DNA of 12,597 bases from Planctomycetaceae bacterium (GCA_027000105.1 JALTOP010000382.1:1-12597), one strand, 5' to 3'. Numbered from the stretch's first letter, positions 5,930 to 12,597 are shown. Program-made: numbers and translations. The notes: generated from the sequence alone by a model not told the origin.

Positions 5930-6886
5930 ATGGGGATTATGGATCACTCTCAAGAGGAATCAACCGATTCGCAGAGCCAAGGCATTCCGGAAGTTCTTGT
6001 CTTTCCTGATGGTCGGCGGATTGTTGTGCAAGAAACGGGATCGGCTCCCGGGCATCCGGTGGCTCCGCAGAAATTCTGGCAGCAGCGCAAATATCTGTGG
6101 GCGATCGGTCTTTTTCTGGCGACATGCCTTTCCACCTGGTACGTTGGTGAGAAAAGGTACAGCAACGGTTTTGGTTATATGCTGCCGGTCATGCTGATAC
6201 TGCTGGCTCACGAAATGGGGCATTACATTACATCTCTCATCTATCGGGTTCCGGTCTCGCCTCCATTTTTTCTGCCGATGCCTTTTACTCCATTGGGCAC
6301 ATTTGGAGCGCTTATTGTCCGACAAGGCGGGCGGGAAGACCGAAAAGTTTTGTTTGATATCGCCATCGCAGGGCCGTTGGCCGGACTGGTTATCGCAATT
6401 CCAGTCTGTATTTATGGGGCAATGATCGCAGTAGAAGTCCCACAACATCTCGTGCCTGTGCACGAGTATGAATTTATGGCTCCACCCTTTGTGGGGTGGA
6501 TTGTCAAGATGGTGCGTGGTTCCTGGCCACTCGGCGTTGCGATGGAAAGTGCTGTCCTGGATGCAGGATGGGTCGGCATTTTTATTACCGGTCTGAACCT
6601 CATACCGATTGGGCAACTCGACGGTGGTCATATTCTTTACGCGTTAATCGGCAAGAGAGCACACCAGGTTGCCACAGCTTTGATTGTCGGATCCTTTCTT
6701 TACATGATACTCAGTGGGAATCCCACTTTTATGCTGATGCTGTTTCTGATTGTCATGATGGGGCCGTACCACCCACCAACGGCCAATGATCGTGCTCCGT
6801 TGGGGATGTTCCGGATCGTTCTTGGCTGGTTGACGTTGGCGTTCATCCTTGTGAGCTTTTCGCCCACACCCATCATCATCCGGTAG
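5930..6886 (+). CDS. M50 family site-2-type membrane metalloprotease (EGY-like)
   Basis: A 318-residue integral membrane protein with the zinc site of intramembrane proteases: HEMGH at 94-98 inside a hydrophobic segment, and the third-ligand region NLIPIGQLDGGH at 223-234, with the Asp at 231. Around them are MPFTPLGTFGALIV at 117-130 and DIAIAGPLAGLV at 143-154, a combination like the plant/cyanobacterial EGY branch. About six or seven hydrophobic segments are visible (near 56-71, 84-106, 142-168, 212-228, 246-279 and 294-312), after a soluble N-terminus of about 50 residues. No PDZ domain is present, unlike RseP. Site-2 proteases cut transmembrane substrates, often anti-sigma factors; no substrate is evident here. 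ATG 5930 has a weak AGAAG upstream, and ATG 5939 is an alternative. The TAG stop lies within a 15-bp repeat array. Confidence 0.88.
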   Translation: MGIMDHSQEESTDSQSQGIPEVLVFPDGRRIVVQETGSAPGHPVAPQKFWQQRKYLWAIGLFLATCLSTWYVGEKRYSNGFGYMLPVMLILLAHEMGHYITSLIYRVPVSPPFFLPMPFTPLGTFGALIVRQGGREDRKVLFDIAIAGPLAGLVIAIPVCIYGAMIAVEVPQHLVPVHEYEFMAPPFVGWIVKMVRGSWPLGVAMESAVLDAGWVGIFITGLNLIPIGQLDGGHILYALIGKRAHQVATALIVGSFLYMILSGNPTFMLMLFLIVMMGPYHPPTANDRAPLGMFRIVLGWLTLAFILVSFSPTPIIIR

Positions 6887-6965
6887 AACAGATCAGCTGA
6901 TAGTACGTCACCTGATAGTCCCGATAGTACAGCACTCGACAGAATAGCACCCGATAGAACAGTTG
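6880..6965. repeat. Degenerate 15-bp repeat array at the protease stop codon
   Basis: Related units follow each other: CCGGTAGAACAGATC (6880, containing the protease TAG stop), AGCTGATAGTACGTCA (6895), a short CCTGATAGTC (6911), CCGATAGTACAGCAC (6921), TCGACAGAATAGCAC (6936) and CCGATAGAACAGTTG (6951). The core is CGATAG(T/A)ACAG. Read on the minus strand in one frame the array gives a five-residue pattern (AILSS, AVLSG). I take that as a product of the repeat, not a gene. Confidence 0.75.
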
Positions 6966-7155
6966 CGCTGTCGTCTCCTGCCATTCTTTCCTCTCATTCT
7001 GGAGAGGGAAGCACGCTGGAGAGTCATTCTGATGCAGGGATCCGATTTGTCCGGCAGGCAGAGGCTATCTGCATAATGGCGTTATTCGGGGACAATCAGA
7101 AAATGCTCGGAGCAACGTATATCTGAACAACGGATAAACTGCGGATAAAAAGAAA
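6887..7155. other. Convergent spacer between the protease and TolC-like genes
   Basis: No gene is seen in these 269 bp. The left third is the 15-bp repeat array. A 10-bp stem (CTTTCCTCTC at 6986-6995, GAGAGGGAAG at 7002-7011, one G-T pair, loop ATTCTG) follows. It could be a bidirectional transcription stop but lacks a T-run on either strand. CTGGAGAG is repeated at 6999 and 7015. Confidence 0.5.
6986..7011. terminator. Stem-loop between convergent genes, possible terminator
   Basis: A 10-bp stem with one wobble pair and a 6-nt loop sits between convergent genes, where terminators are expected. Neither strand has a following T-run, so it is not a standard intrinsic terminator. Confidence 0.3.
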
Positions 7156-9729
7156 CTACCGGTAACTCTGAACGGCTTTTCCGATTTCAGTCGCCATTTT
7201 TTTTGGCTGCTTTGATTGTTGGACAGGCTTGGAAGAAGGAGAAAGAGTTTCACTCGCGTCCGCTTTTTCCGTGTTACCGACGGGCAACACGGGGAACGGT
7301 TGTGGAGACGGTTGTTTTGCTCTCCAATCGTGTTTCTTCAGACGCCATCCTCCTTTTACCTTTGGCTCAACGACAGTCGGAATTGTAGAGACCGCTTTTC
7401 CGCTCCGTTTTTCGGAAGCAGGAAATTCCGGGGCAGTTGATTCAGGGTCGGGAATCGCCTTGCCGGTTTCGGTGTTCAGTTTTCTTCCTGTTGTTGAAGA
7501 GGGATCAAGTTTCTTCGGGTTCTCCAGAAGAGGCAGCTTCAGCGTCTTTTTCCCGTCTTTCTCGAAGTAGTTGGGCGGATTCACCGGAGCCGGTTTCTTT
7601 TCCTCTGAAGGAGTTTCCGGAAATTCGCCCGGGGCTGGTGGGAGATCGGTACCAGTGCTGTTCTTGTCGACCGGATGAGTCGTTTGCTCTTCATCATCAG
7701 GTAGGGGCAATTCCACTTCTTCTGGCATCGGAGGCAACTCTTGTTGGCTCTCCTGAGCTGCCTCCGGTGCGGCAAAGCCGATCTGATTCAGGTGACCATC
7801 CGCCGCGAAGGGGGCAGGAAGAGTTTCCAGACGGGGAGCCGGTATGGCATGGGCACGCGCTTTAGCTCGGGCAAAGGCTTGCTGATACGCTTCCGGATGC
7901 CATTTCCCTTCCAGTAAGTGGATGTTATCCTGTTGCAACAATGTTCCTCGGCGATAGTACAAATTGACCAGTGCCTTGTTGTAATCGACAAGACTCTGAT
8001 GATAGGCATTCTCAGCCGCAGCGAGCGATTCCTGTGCACGCAAATAACGGTCAAGTGTGTTCGCACCGGAACCGACCTGAAGTTCCTGTCCAATCATTTT
8101 TACCCGCTCGAGAGCCGCCGCTCTACGACTGTAGTTGGAAACTGCGGTAGCATACGTTCGTTCGATATCCTGAAACGCGACGGCCAGTTCATGTCCGATT
8201 TCCAGCTCCTGGGCAGCAAGAACCTTGCGCGCTTTCGTCAAACGCAGTTCAAGATTGCTCACCTGTGACTTCGCCAGACGCAAGCCGAACGGAACGGTGT
8301 ATTCGAAACCGAAATCCCAACCGGTTTGATTTCCCTGTGCGAGTTTTTCATAGAAGGAATTTCGATCTCCCCCAAAGATATCCCGATCACTCCTGCTGGC
8401 CAGCGTGTCTCCAAAGCCATTTGTTCTGGCTCGGGCGACAAGATCGAAGCGGGGTCGCGCGAAGTTTTTCGCTGCTCCAAGTTGCAGTTCCAGCGATTTG
8501 ATATTCCATTTCTGGCGTCGCAGTTCAACCCGTTCCGTTAGTGCTTCGGCCAGACAGTGATACCAATCTACCTGTATTTTGGCGGTAATGGGGTTCATCG
8601 ATGGGCGAATGATCCTGTTATCGTTGATCGGCAACCCCATCAGATTCCGCAAACGCTGCTCGGTGGCATACAGATTCCCCAAAGCTGTTTCGGCCTGGGC
8701 TCTTGTTTCGAAATAACGGTCTCTGGCTTGTGCCTCTTCCGAATTGCTGAAACCACGCACTCCTCCCAGACGTCTTTTGGCATCTGCGACTCGCCAGGTA
8801 TCAAGAGCCGTGTTGCGGGCAGTCACCGCGGTATCGAAATTTCGGTATGCCAGGTAGAGATCCCAATAGGTATCTTCGACTCCCTTGACCAGATTACGGA
8901 CATTCGCTTCAAAATTGGTAATTGAAATATCTGCGTTGATTCGTGCAATCAGAACCCCGTTGCTCACCCCTGCGATACTGGCAAAGTTGGCATTGAGCGG
9001 GCCGGCAACGCGCACGAAATCCGGACCTGATCCCGCGAGCAATTGTTGACGGTATTCCGCCTGGAGATTTCCGGTAAAGACAGACGGAAACGGATTTGTT
9101 GTGACATTGGTTCCCAACGAATTGACCTGATGGCTGACTGTAAACTGTGCACCGTAGGCAAACTGTTTTTTCAAGGAAGTATTGAAATTCACGGTATCCT
9201 GCAGCAATGTCGGTACCGCGTTGCTGTTCTGGTTGATTTCATTTCGTCCCCAGAACATCGACGTGGCCCACGTGGTATCGAAGGCAGCCAGCGCTGCTTC
9301 TGTGCCAACTCCACCGAATAAAACCCCGGAATCCCGGATAGCCGGGTCATAAACGGAAGCGACATTCAGCGGATTGGCCAGCAGATTGTTTTGCGGGCTT
9401 AAAAACTGTCCGGAGGTGCGAATGATCTCGCTGTTCGCCAAGGCCAAATGGATCGCCTCTTCAATTCCCAAATCCCAGATTTCATCCCGTTCCCGGTCTG
9501 CCAATGTCCTGGGGGGAGCCGTTGTTTCGATCCCTTCCGGAGTGGGTTGGGCAACATCGGGAGAATCAATTTCCAGCATATTTTCCCGATACTGTTCCTG
9601 GTGCGGTTTCTCTTCCCCGAGATACCACCAGGTATTCAGGCCCGTTTTGCAGCCGGAAGTAAAAAGCAATAACATCGCCAGCAGTAGATTCAACGGCTTC
9701 CACGTTTTCAAGCGATTCAGCGAAACCAC
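7156..9729 (-). CDS. TolC-family outer-membrane lipoprotein with long disordered tail
   Basis: An 857-residue protein. A basic, hydrophobic start ends in LLFTSGC with Cys27 as likely lipid anchor. A linker and the TolC-type barrel/helical-tunnel domain follow, at roughly 85-620. Visible family features are LGIEEAIHLALANSEII, VEDTYWDLYLAYRNFDTAVTARNTALDTWRVADAKRRLGG, the helical repeat ELEIGHELAVAFQDIERTYATAVSNYSRRAAALERV, and SLVDYNKALVNLYYRRGTLL near the domain end. About 223 further residues (635-857) are rich in Pro, Glu, Lys, Ser and Thr with no recognisable fold; most TolC proteins end soon after the second helical repeat. TolC proteins export small molecules or proteins with an inner-membrane pump and an adaptor, but neither is encoded nearby. 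The GTG start at 9729 is supported by GGGGTG a few bases upstream. Confidence 0.9.
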   Translation of the reverse strand: MVSLNRLKTWKPLNLLLAMLLLFTSGCKTGLNTWWYLGEEKPHQEQYRENMLEIDSPDVAQPTPEGIETTAPPRTLADRERDEIWDLGIEEAIHLALANSEIIRTSGQFLSPQNNLLANPLNVASVYDPAIRDSGVLFGGVGTEAALAAFDTTWATSMFWGRNEINQNSNAVPTLLQDTVNFNTSLKKQFAYGAQFTVSHQVNSLGTNVTTNPFPSVFTGNLQAEYRQQLLAGSGPDFVRVAGPLNANFASIAGVSNGVLIARINADISITNFEANVRNLVKGVEDTYWDLYLAYRNFDTAVTARNTALDTWRVADAKRRLGGVRGFSNSEEAQARDRYFETRAQAETALGNLYATEQRLRNLMGLPINDNRIIRPSMNPITAKIQVDWYHCLAEALTERVELRRQKWNIKSLELQLGAAKNFARPRFDLVARARTNGFGDTLASRSDRDIFGGDRNSFYEKLAQGNQTGWDFGFEYTVPFGLRLAKSQVSNLELRLTKARKVLAAQELEIGHELAVAFQDIERTYATAVSNYSRRAAALERVKMIGQELQVGSGANTLDRYLRAQESLAAAENAYHQSLVDYNKALVNLYYRRGTLLQQDNIHLLEGKWHPEAYQQAFARAKARAHAIPAPRLETLPAPFAADGHLNQIGFAAPEAAQESQQELPPMPEEVELPLPDDEEQTTHPVDKNSTGTDLPPAPGEFPETPSEEKKPAPVNPPNYFEKDGKKTLKLPLLENPKKLDPSSTTGRKLNTETGKAIPDPESTAPEFPASEKRSGKAVSTIPTVVEPKVKGGWRLKKHDWRAKQPSPQPFPVLPVGNTEKADASETLSPSSKPVQQSKQPKKMATEIGKAVQSYR

Positions 9730-9757
9730 AATTCACCCCGTTCCCTGCTCACTACGG

Positions 9758-9793
9758 TCAATATTGATCGACAGGTTCCAAATTACTGGAACC
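9758..9793. promoter_or_regulatory. Two adjacent palindromes, candidate operator
   Basis: TCAATATTGA (9758-9767) is a perfect 10-bp palindrome. Six bases later GGTTCCA-AATTAC-TGGAACC (9774-9793) has perfect 7-bp arms around a 6-bp centre. They lie 29 to 64 bp upstream of the TolC-like start, in the divergent region toward the sigma gene. This is the typical layout of a dimeric repressor or activator site. No regulator of that kind is encoded in the window. Confidence 0.5.
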
Positions 9794-10063
9794 ATGGCAA
9801 ACCGGCAGGATCCCCCCTTCCGGAATAAGCGCATCGTTTCCTACAATCGCTATCGGCGTTACAATTGGCATATATTCACACGAGTCGCAGATATTTGCCA
9901 AGAATTTCAAATCGAAAAGCAAACCGACTCCGTTACGATCAGAAGGCAATTTGTGCCCGGCACCCGTAATTTGCGGCTTCAATTGGAAGCCATCTCCTTT
10001 TATGAGTTCGTTGAAGCCGTGACCGGAATCCCCAGTGTCGCTGATTTATTCTGGAAGCAGTGA
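9794..10063 (+). CDS. Small open frame upstream of the sigma gene (doubtful)
   Basis: An ATG directly after the palindrome opens 89 codons ending at a TGA 55 nt before the sigma ATG. The product (MANRQDPPFRNKRIVSYNRY..., ending EFVEAVTGIPSVADLFWKQ) has no signal peptide, membrane segment or motif I know. Its third-position GC, counted by hand, is slightly above half, similar to the neighbours. It has no good ribosome-binding site, and the same frame runs open far back through the antisense strand of the TolC-like gene, which weakens the case. Function unknown; it may be non-coding. Confidence 0.25.
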   Translation: MANRQDPPFRNKRIVSYNRYRRYNWHIFTRVADICQEFQIEKQTDSVTIRRQFVPGTRNLRLQLEAISFYEFVEAVTGIPSVADLFWKQ

Positions 10064-10118
10064 GTGAAATGAACCGTTGAAAACTTACTTGTGAATCGAA
10101 AAATAACCGTTGGCAAAC

Positions 10119-10649
10119 ATGAATAACGCACCACGATATACGCAAAAATGGTTCGAACAGGCATACCTGGCCTGTCGTCCCCAACTGCGAGCGTTTATCC
10201 GAAGTGCGATCTTTTCCGCCGAAGATTCAGAAGACGTGATGCAGGAAGTCGTCTCAATCGCCTGGGAAAAAATCGAAACACTGCAGTCAAAGGAGCAATT
10301 TCAGCCCTGGCTGTTTGGAATCGCCAAAAACAGGGTGATGAAATACTGCACAAAGATGGCGAAACGGAAAACCCGTTCCCTCTCCCCGGAGGCTCTTGAT
10401 GCATTGTGGGGAGAACAGGCGATCACAGTTGGGGTGTCGCAAGAATCTTTGCTGGATGCCCTGCAAACCTGCCTCTCAAAGTTGTCCCCTGAACACCGGA
10501 AGCTTCTCCTTGATCGGCACCAGCCGAATGTCACCAATCGTATGATTGCTCAAAGGGAAGGGTGTTCGGAATCAAAAATAAGTAGACTTATGAATAGTAT
10601 TTACGCTGGGCTCATGAAATGTATCCACAAAATTCAGGAAAATCGGTAA
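10119..10649 (+). CDS. Sigma-70 family RNA polymerase sigma factor (Rhodopirellula/Verrucomicrobium type)
   Basis: A 176-residue two-domain sigma factor of ECF size. Region 2 covers about residues 8-80: FEQAYLACRPQLRAFIRSAI, then the core-binding AEDSEDVMQEVVSIAWEKI and the -10 region WLFGIAKNRVMKYCTKMAKRK. Region 4 covers about 110-172: LQTCLSKLSPEHRKLLLDRHQ and the helix-turn-helix NRMIAQREGCSESKISRLMNSIYAGLMKCI. The Cys-Ile near the end and the spacing resemble the short sigma family expanded in planctomycetes, which usually pairs with an anti-sigma encoded next to it. ATG 10119 was chosen; an in-frame TTG at 10110 would add three residues. No strong ribosome-binding site is seen before either. 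Targets are unknown. Confidence 0.88.
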   Translation: MNNAPRYTQKWFEQAYLACRPQLRAFIRSAIFSAEDSEDVMQEVVSIAWEKIETLQSKEQFQPWLFGIAKNRVMKYCTKMAKRKTRSLSPEALDALWGEQAITVGVSQESLLDALQTCLSKLSPEHRKLLLDRHQPNVTNRMIAQREGCSESKISRLMNSIYAGLMKCIHKIQENR

Positions 10650-10921
10650 ATAAATTGCAACAAAGCAATTTTAAGAGGAAGTTATTGGTAGCTGTTGTTG
10701 TATGCGGGCGAGATGTTGCGGTAGCTGACTTTCAGCGTTTGGAAACCCGATTGGGAGTTTGTTGAACTTCGTACACGAACCGGGAAGGCTGAAGTGGGCC
10801 TCATTGGTCTCTGGCAGCGGTTTTGCGAGGTCAGGTACCTCAAATAGAGGAGTTGGGGCGTTTTTTAACATGATAGAGAGGGCGGTTAGGCGGTGGAGCA
10901 GATCGCTGTCAGGGGAATGGC
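10650..10921. other. Gap between the sigma gene and the anti-sigma-like gene
   Basis: No convincing gene in these 272 bp. AAATTGC-AACAAA-GCAATTT (10652-10671) forms a 7-bp AT-rich stem just after the sigma stop. GGTAGCTG recurs at 10687 and 10720, and GGCGGTTA/GGCGGTGG form a near-perfect 8-bp tandem pair at 10881-10896. A T6 run at 10861 follows a GC-rich stretch, but I find no strong hairpin before it. Confidence 0.45.
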
Positions 10922-11218
10922 ATGACAAATCTCAACAAACCGACGACAAAATTGGAATTACTGGCGCTTTTCGGGAAGGCTCGTGATCAGGAGTTAGACC
11001 AGTCCGAAGCTGAACTTCTCAACGATTTGCTAATCTCCGATAACAGTATTCGTGGCTTGTACCGTGGATTCGTCGCCGTGCAATCCGGCCTGGAAGAAAT
11101 GGCGAAGACTGAAGCTGAAAAAGTCAACCGCACCAATAGCAATATGGCAATTATCAATGATACCGTTTCGGATTTTCCGGTAGTGGAATCTCCCGATTCA
11201 GATATTGATGTTCTTTAG
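10922..11218 (+). CDS. Small anti-sigma-like cytoplasmic protein
   Basis: 98 residues. The first 60 (LELLALFGKARDQELDQSEAELLNDLLISDNSIRGLYRGFVAVQSGLEEM) follow the pattern of the N-terminal cytoplasmic segment of planctomycete sigma-associated proteins: a helix, an acidic turn, LxxLL, an acidic D, then LYxxFxxxxxxL. In that family this segment normally precedes a membrane span and a FecR or LamG domain. Here the protein ends in a short Asn/Ser/Asp-rich tail with no membrane span, and the DNA beyond is antisense to the transaldolase, so there is no continuation in another frame. It may be a minimal soluble anti-sigma or a shortened one. AGGGGA six bases before the ATG supports the start. The function is inferred from position and pattern. 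Confidence 0.65.
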   Translation: MTNLNKPTTKLELLALFGKARDQELDQSEAELLNDLLISDNSIRGLYRGFVAVQSGLEEMAKTEAEKVNRTNSNMAIINDTVSDFPVVESPDSDIDVL

Positions 11219-11297
11219 AAGGATTGATTCAGGCGGTGTTGGATCGCGGCAAACAGGATCGGGCCAACAAACAGAACCGGAACTCCCGTTTTACCTT

Positions 11298-12350
11298 TCA
11301 ATTTCCGAGTGATTTCCGTTTCTCCGCAATAAGCGACAGAAGTGCATTCTGTGGGTCTGCAAATTTCTTCAAACCTTCCCGCATCAGTGTTTCTTCCAGA
11401 TGCTGGAAGTCGACAAGGCGATCAATCTCGTCCAGAATTTCCCGGGCTGGTAGTTGATCGACCTGACGAGTGAATGTTTTCCCCGTCATGGCCTGAATTG
11501 CCTCGTTGGTGGCCGGTGGATTTGTTTGAATATCCGATCCCGCCAGGGCGGAGACATATTTGTCCTGTGGATCTTCCGGTTTCTTCGTGCCAGTGCTGGC
11601 AAAAACGATTTCCTGAGCGAGTGGCAAATTTTTATCTGCCCAGAATGATTGATTTTTCAGCCAGATTCGCTTCGCATTCACGATGCCAACTTCTCCCTGG
11701 GCAGCTGTTGAAAGTTCAGGTACGTGTTGCTCGGTGTAGACGTCGATGCGACTGATAAAAATGCTGTAGACCGATTTCAATTTCTGCTGCCCACCACGGC
11801 GTTGTGCCCCTCGCCAGACAGCATCTCTTGCCAGCTCGTATTGGCGATCCGAAAAAATGAGCGTTACATTCACCGTGACCCCCTCGGCCACCATTTCTTC
11901 AATGGCCGCCAACCCGCCCGGCGTTGCAGGTACCTTGATCATCCGGTTTTCGTGCCCGGCTGACCATTGCTTCGCCAAATCGACATATTTTCGCGATTTT
12001 TCCTCAATACTCAACAGGCAGGATTCTGCTTCCAAAAGCGGGTCAAGTTCGAAACTGACATATCCATCGTTCCCCGAACTGTCGCGAAAAACTTCCGCAA
12101 AAACATCCTGTGCATTTTTGACAAGTTGATCCGTCATCCTCCACGCCACTTCGTCATCGCTGAGCCCCTCGGCAAGAAGCGAAGCGAGTTGCGCATCAAA
12201 ACGGCCTGTCTTGAGCAAATTGGTGACGATAATCGGGTTCGACGTAGCTCCGGTAGCTCCCAATGCCCGGTTTTCAATAACGAGATCGGGATCAATGCTA
12301 TCGAGCCAAAGTTTTGTTCCTGTTGCAATCAAACTTTCGAGAGGCGTCAT
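11298..12350 (-). CDS. tal: Transaldolase
   Basis: Transaldolase moves a three-carbon dihydroxyacetone unit between sugar phosphates in the non-oxidative pentose phosphate pathway, in the cytoplasm. The 350-residue TIM-barrel protein shows the catalytic set: Asp17 in LWLDS, ATSNP at 35-39, the Schiff-base Lys139 in MIKVPATPGGLAAIE, NVTLIFS at 161-167, and SIFISRIDVY at 196-205. FASTGTKKP at 250-258 points to the longer branch known from actinobacteria and cyanobacteria, not the E. coli TalB type. The start ATG at 12350 has no clear ribosome-binding site. It stands alone between the convergent anti-sigma-like gene (79 nt between the stops) and a repeat-bearing spacer. No glucose-6-phosphate isomerase fusion is present. 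Confidence 0.93.
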   Translation of the reverse strand: MTPLESLIATGTKLWLDSIDPDLVIENRALGATGATSNPIIVTNLLKTGRFDAQLASLLAEGLSDDEVAWRMTDQLVKNAQDVFAEVFRDSSGNDGYVSFELDPLLEAESCLLSIEEKSRKYVDLAKQWSAGHENRMIKVPATPGGLAAIEEMVAEGVTVNVTLIFSDRQYELARDAVWRGAQRRGGQQKLKSVYSIFISRIDVYTEQHVPELSTAAQGEVGIVNAKRIWLKNQSFWADKNLPLAQEIVFASTGTKKPEDPQDKYVSALAGSDIQTNPPATNEAIQAMTGKTFTRQVDQLPAREILDEIDRLVDFQHLEETLMREGLKKFADPQNALLSLIAEKRKSLGN

Positions 12351-12405
12351 GGAAAAGTCTTTCGTTATGATTCTTTGGTTATCGGAGAGGGACGATTTTC
12401 AAACA

Positions 12406-12439
12406 TTGCAACCCCGTCATTCTTGCAACTCCGTCATTC
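12406..12439. repeat. 17-bp tandem duplication upstream of the transaldolase gene
   Basis: TTGCAACCCCGTCATTC (12406-12422) is followed directly by TTGCAACTCCGTCATTC (12423-12439), one mismatch. On the minus strand it lies 56 nt before the transaldolase start and overlaps the stop codons of both open frames that enter from the right edge. Confidence 0.85.
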
Positions 12440-12596
12440 TATTGAACGGTTTGTTTATCATCAACAGGAGTTGTTTTGCTACGCCATGCTGTGTGGTGAG
12501 GGGAAAAGCCGGAACTGATTGGTCCAGCAACGTAAACATCGCTTTCATCGCTGCTGTCAATTCTCGTCGAGACAGAATTGATAGAAAATTTCTGCC
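12417..12596 (-). CDS. Possible 3' end of an unrecognised upstream gene (partial)
   Basis: On the minus strand a frame enters from the right edge and is open for 59 codons to a TGA inside the 17-bp repeat. It reads ...LSRRELTAAMKAMFTLLDQ... and ends NKPFNRMTELQE, a composition that could be real coding sequence. A second minus-strand frame is also open from the edge to a TAG at 12439, but gives a Ser/Thr/Asp-rich peptide that looks less natural. Neither resembles a family I can name. Confidence 0.25.
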   Translation of the reverse strand, partial: GRNFLSILSRRELTAAMKAMFTLLDQSVPAFPLTTQHGVAKQLLLMINKPFNRMTELQE

Positions 12597-12597
12597 G

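Larger units (their letters stand above)
9730..10118. other. Divergent regulatory region between the TolC-like and sigma genes
   Basis: About 390 bp with no gene I can prove. It holds two neighbouring palindromes (9758-9793), an undecided plus-strand frame (9794-10063), and a leader before the sigma gene in which TTGAAA near 10077 could be a -35 element without a clear -10. A minus-strand frame at 9758-9982 starts at TTG and resembles nothing I know. Confidence 0.5.

Noticed and set aside
5835..6197. 120-codon plus-strand frame overlapping the M50 gene start
   Set aside because: Out of frame with the conserved protease and without domain features.
5960..6631. 223-codon minus-strand frame inside the protease gene
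   Set aside because: Antisense to the HEMGH and LDGGH motifs; Cys/His/Arg-rich composition typical of a shadow.
6700..6984. Minus-strand frame with a pentapeptide-like pattern (AILSS, AVLSG)
   Set aside because: Pattern comes from the 15-bp DNA repeat; the rest is antisense to the protease C-terminus.
10759..10986. 75-codon plus-strand frame overlapping the anti-sigma-like start
   Set aside because: Starts at TTG, no ribosome-binding site, and conflicts with the better-supported frame at 10922.
11273..11294. Weak hairpin and T-run between the anti-sigma-like and transaldolase genes
   Set aside because: Stem of six with a mismatch; too weak to call a terminator.
11967..12518. 183-codon plus-strand frame opposite the transaldolase
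   Set aside because: Antisense to catalytic residues of transaldolase; no family resemblance.

Overview
The window looks like a planctomycete chromosome segment. The support is indirect. It has a Rhodopirellula/Verrucomicrobium-type short sigma-70 factor, followed after a gap by a small protein like the cytoplasmic N-terminus of planctomycete anti-sigma proteins. It also has a large TolC-like lipoprotein of planctomycete style, few strong Shine-Dalgarno sites, and base composition near 50% GC. I cannot name a genus. I see no insertion sequence, CRISPR array, tRNA, rRNA or phage gene.

Layout. Positions 82-5594 (minus strand) hold a flagellar rod and ring operon, transcribed flgF - flgG - flgA - flgH - flgI - flgJ-type rod-binding protein. 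It encodes two rod proteins (FlgF, FlgG), the periplasmic P-ring chaperone (FlgA), the L-ring (FlgH), the P-ring (FlgI) and a one-domain rod-binding/scaffold protein without the muramidase half of enterobacterial FlgJ. The operon probably continues past the left edge. Positions 5595-5929 are a divergent spacer rich in short repeats. A plus-strand membrane zinc protease of the M50/site-2 family (EGY-like) follows at 5930-6886. A convergent spacer with 15-bp repeats separates it from a minus-strand TolC-family lipoprotein of 857 residues (7156-9729) with a disordered Pro/Glu/Lys-rich tail of about 223 residues. From 9730 to 10118 lies a divergent regulatory region with two palindromes and one undecided small reading frame. 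A plus-strand sigma factor follows (10119-10649), then a 272-bp gap and a 98-residue anti-sigma-like protein (10922-11218). A minus-strand transaldolase (11298-12350) comes next, and the right edge may carry the 3' end of another minus-strand gene.

How they fit together. Only the flagellar genes form a clear functional unit. The protease, TolC-like protein, sigma pair and transaldolase look like single transcription units of cell-envelope, regulatory and central-metabolic function.

The most unusual feature lies between the genes. Many spacers carry short direct tandem repeats (8, 9, 10, 15 and 17 bp), several overlapping a stop codon or lying just before a start codon. The flgH-flgI spacer also contains a long inverted repeat whose downstream arm covers the flgI ribosome-binding site.
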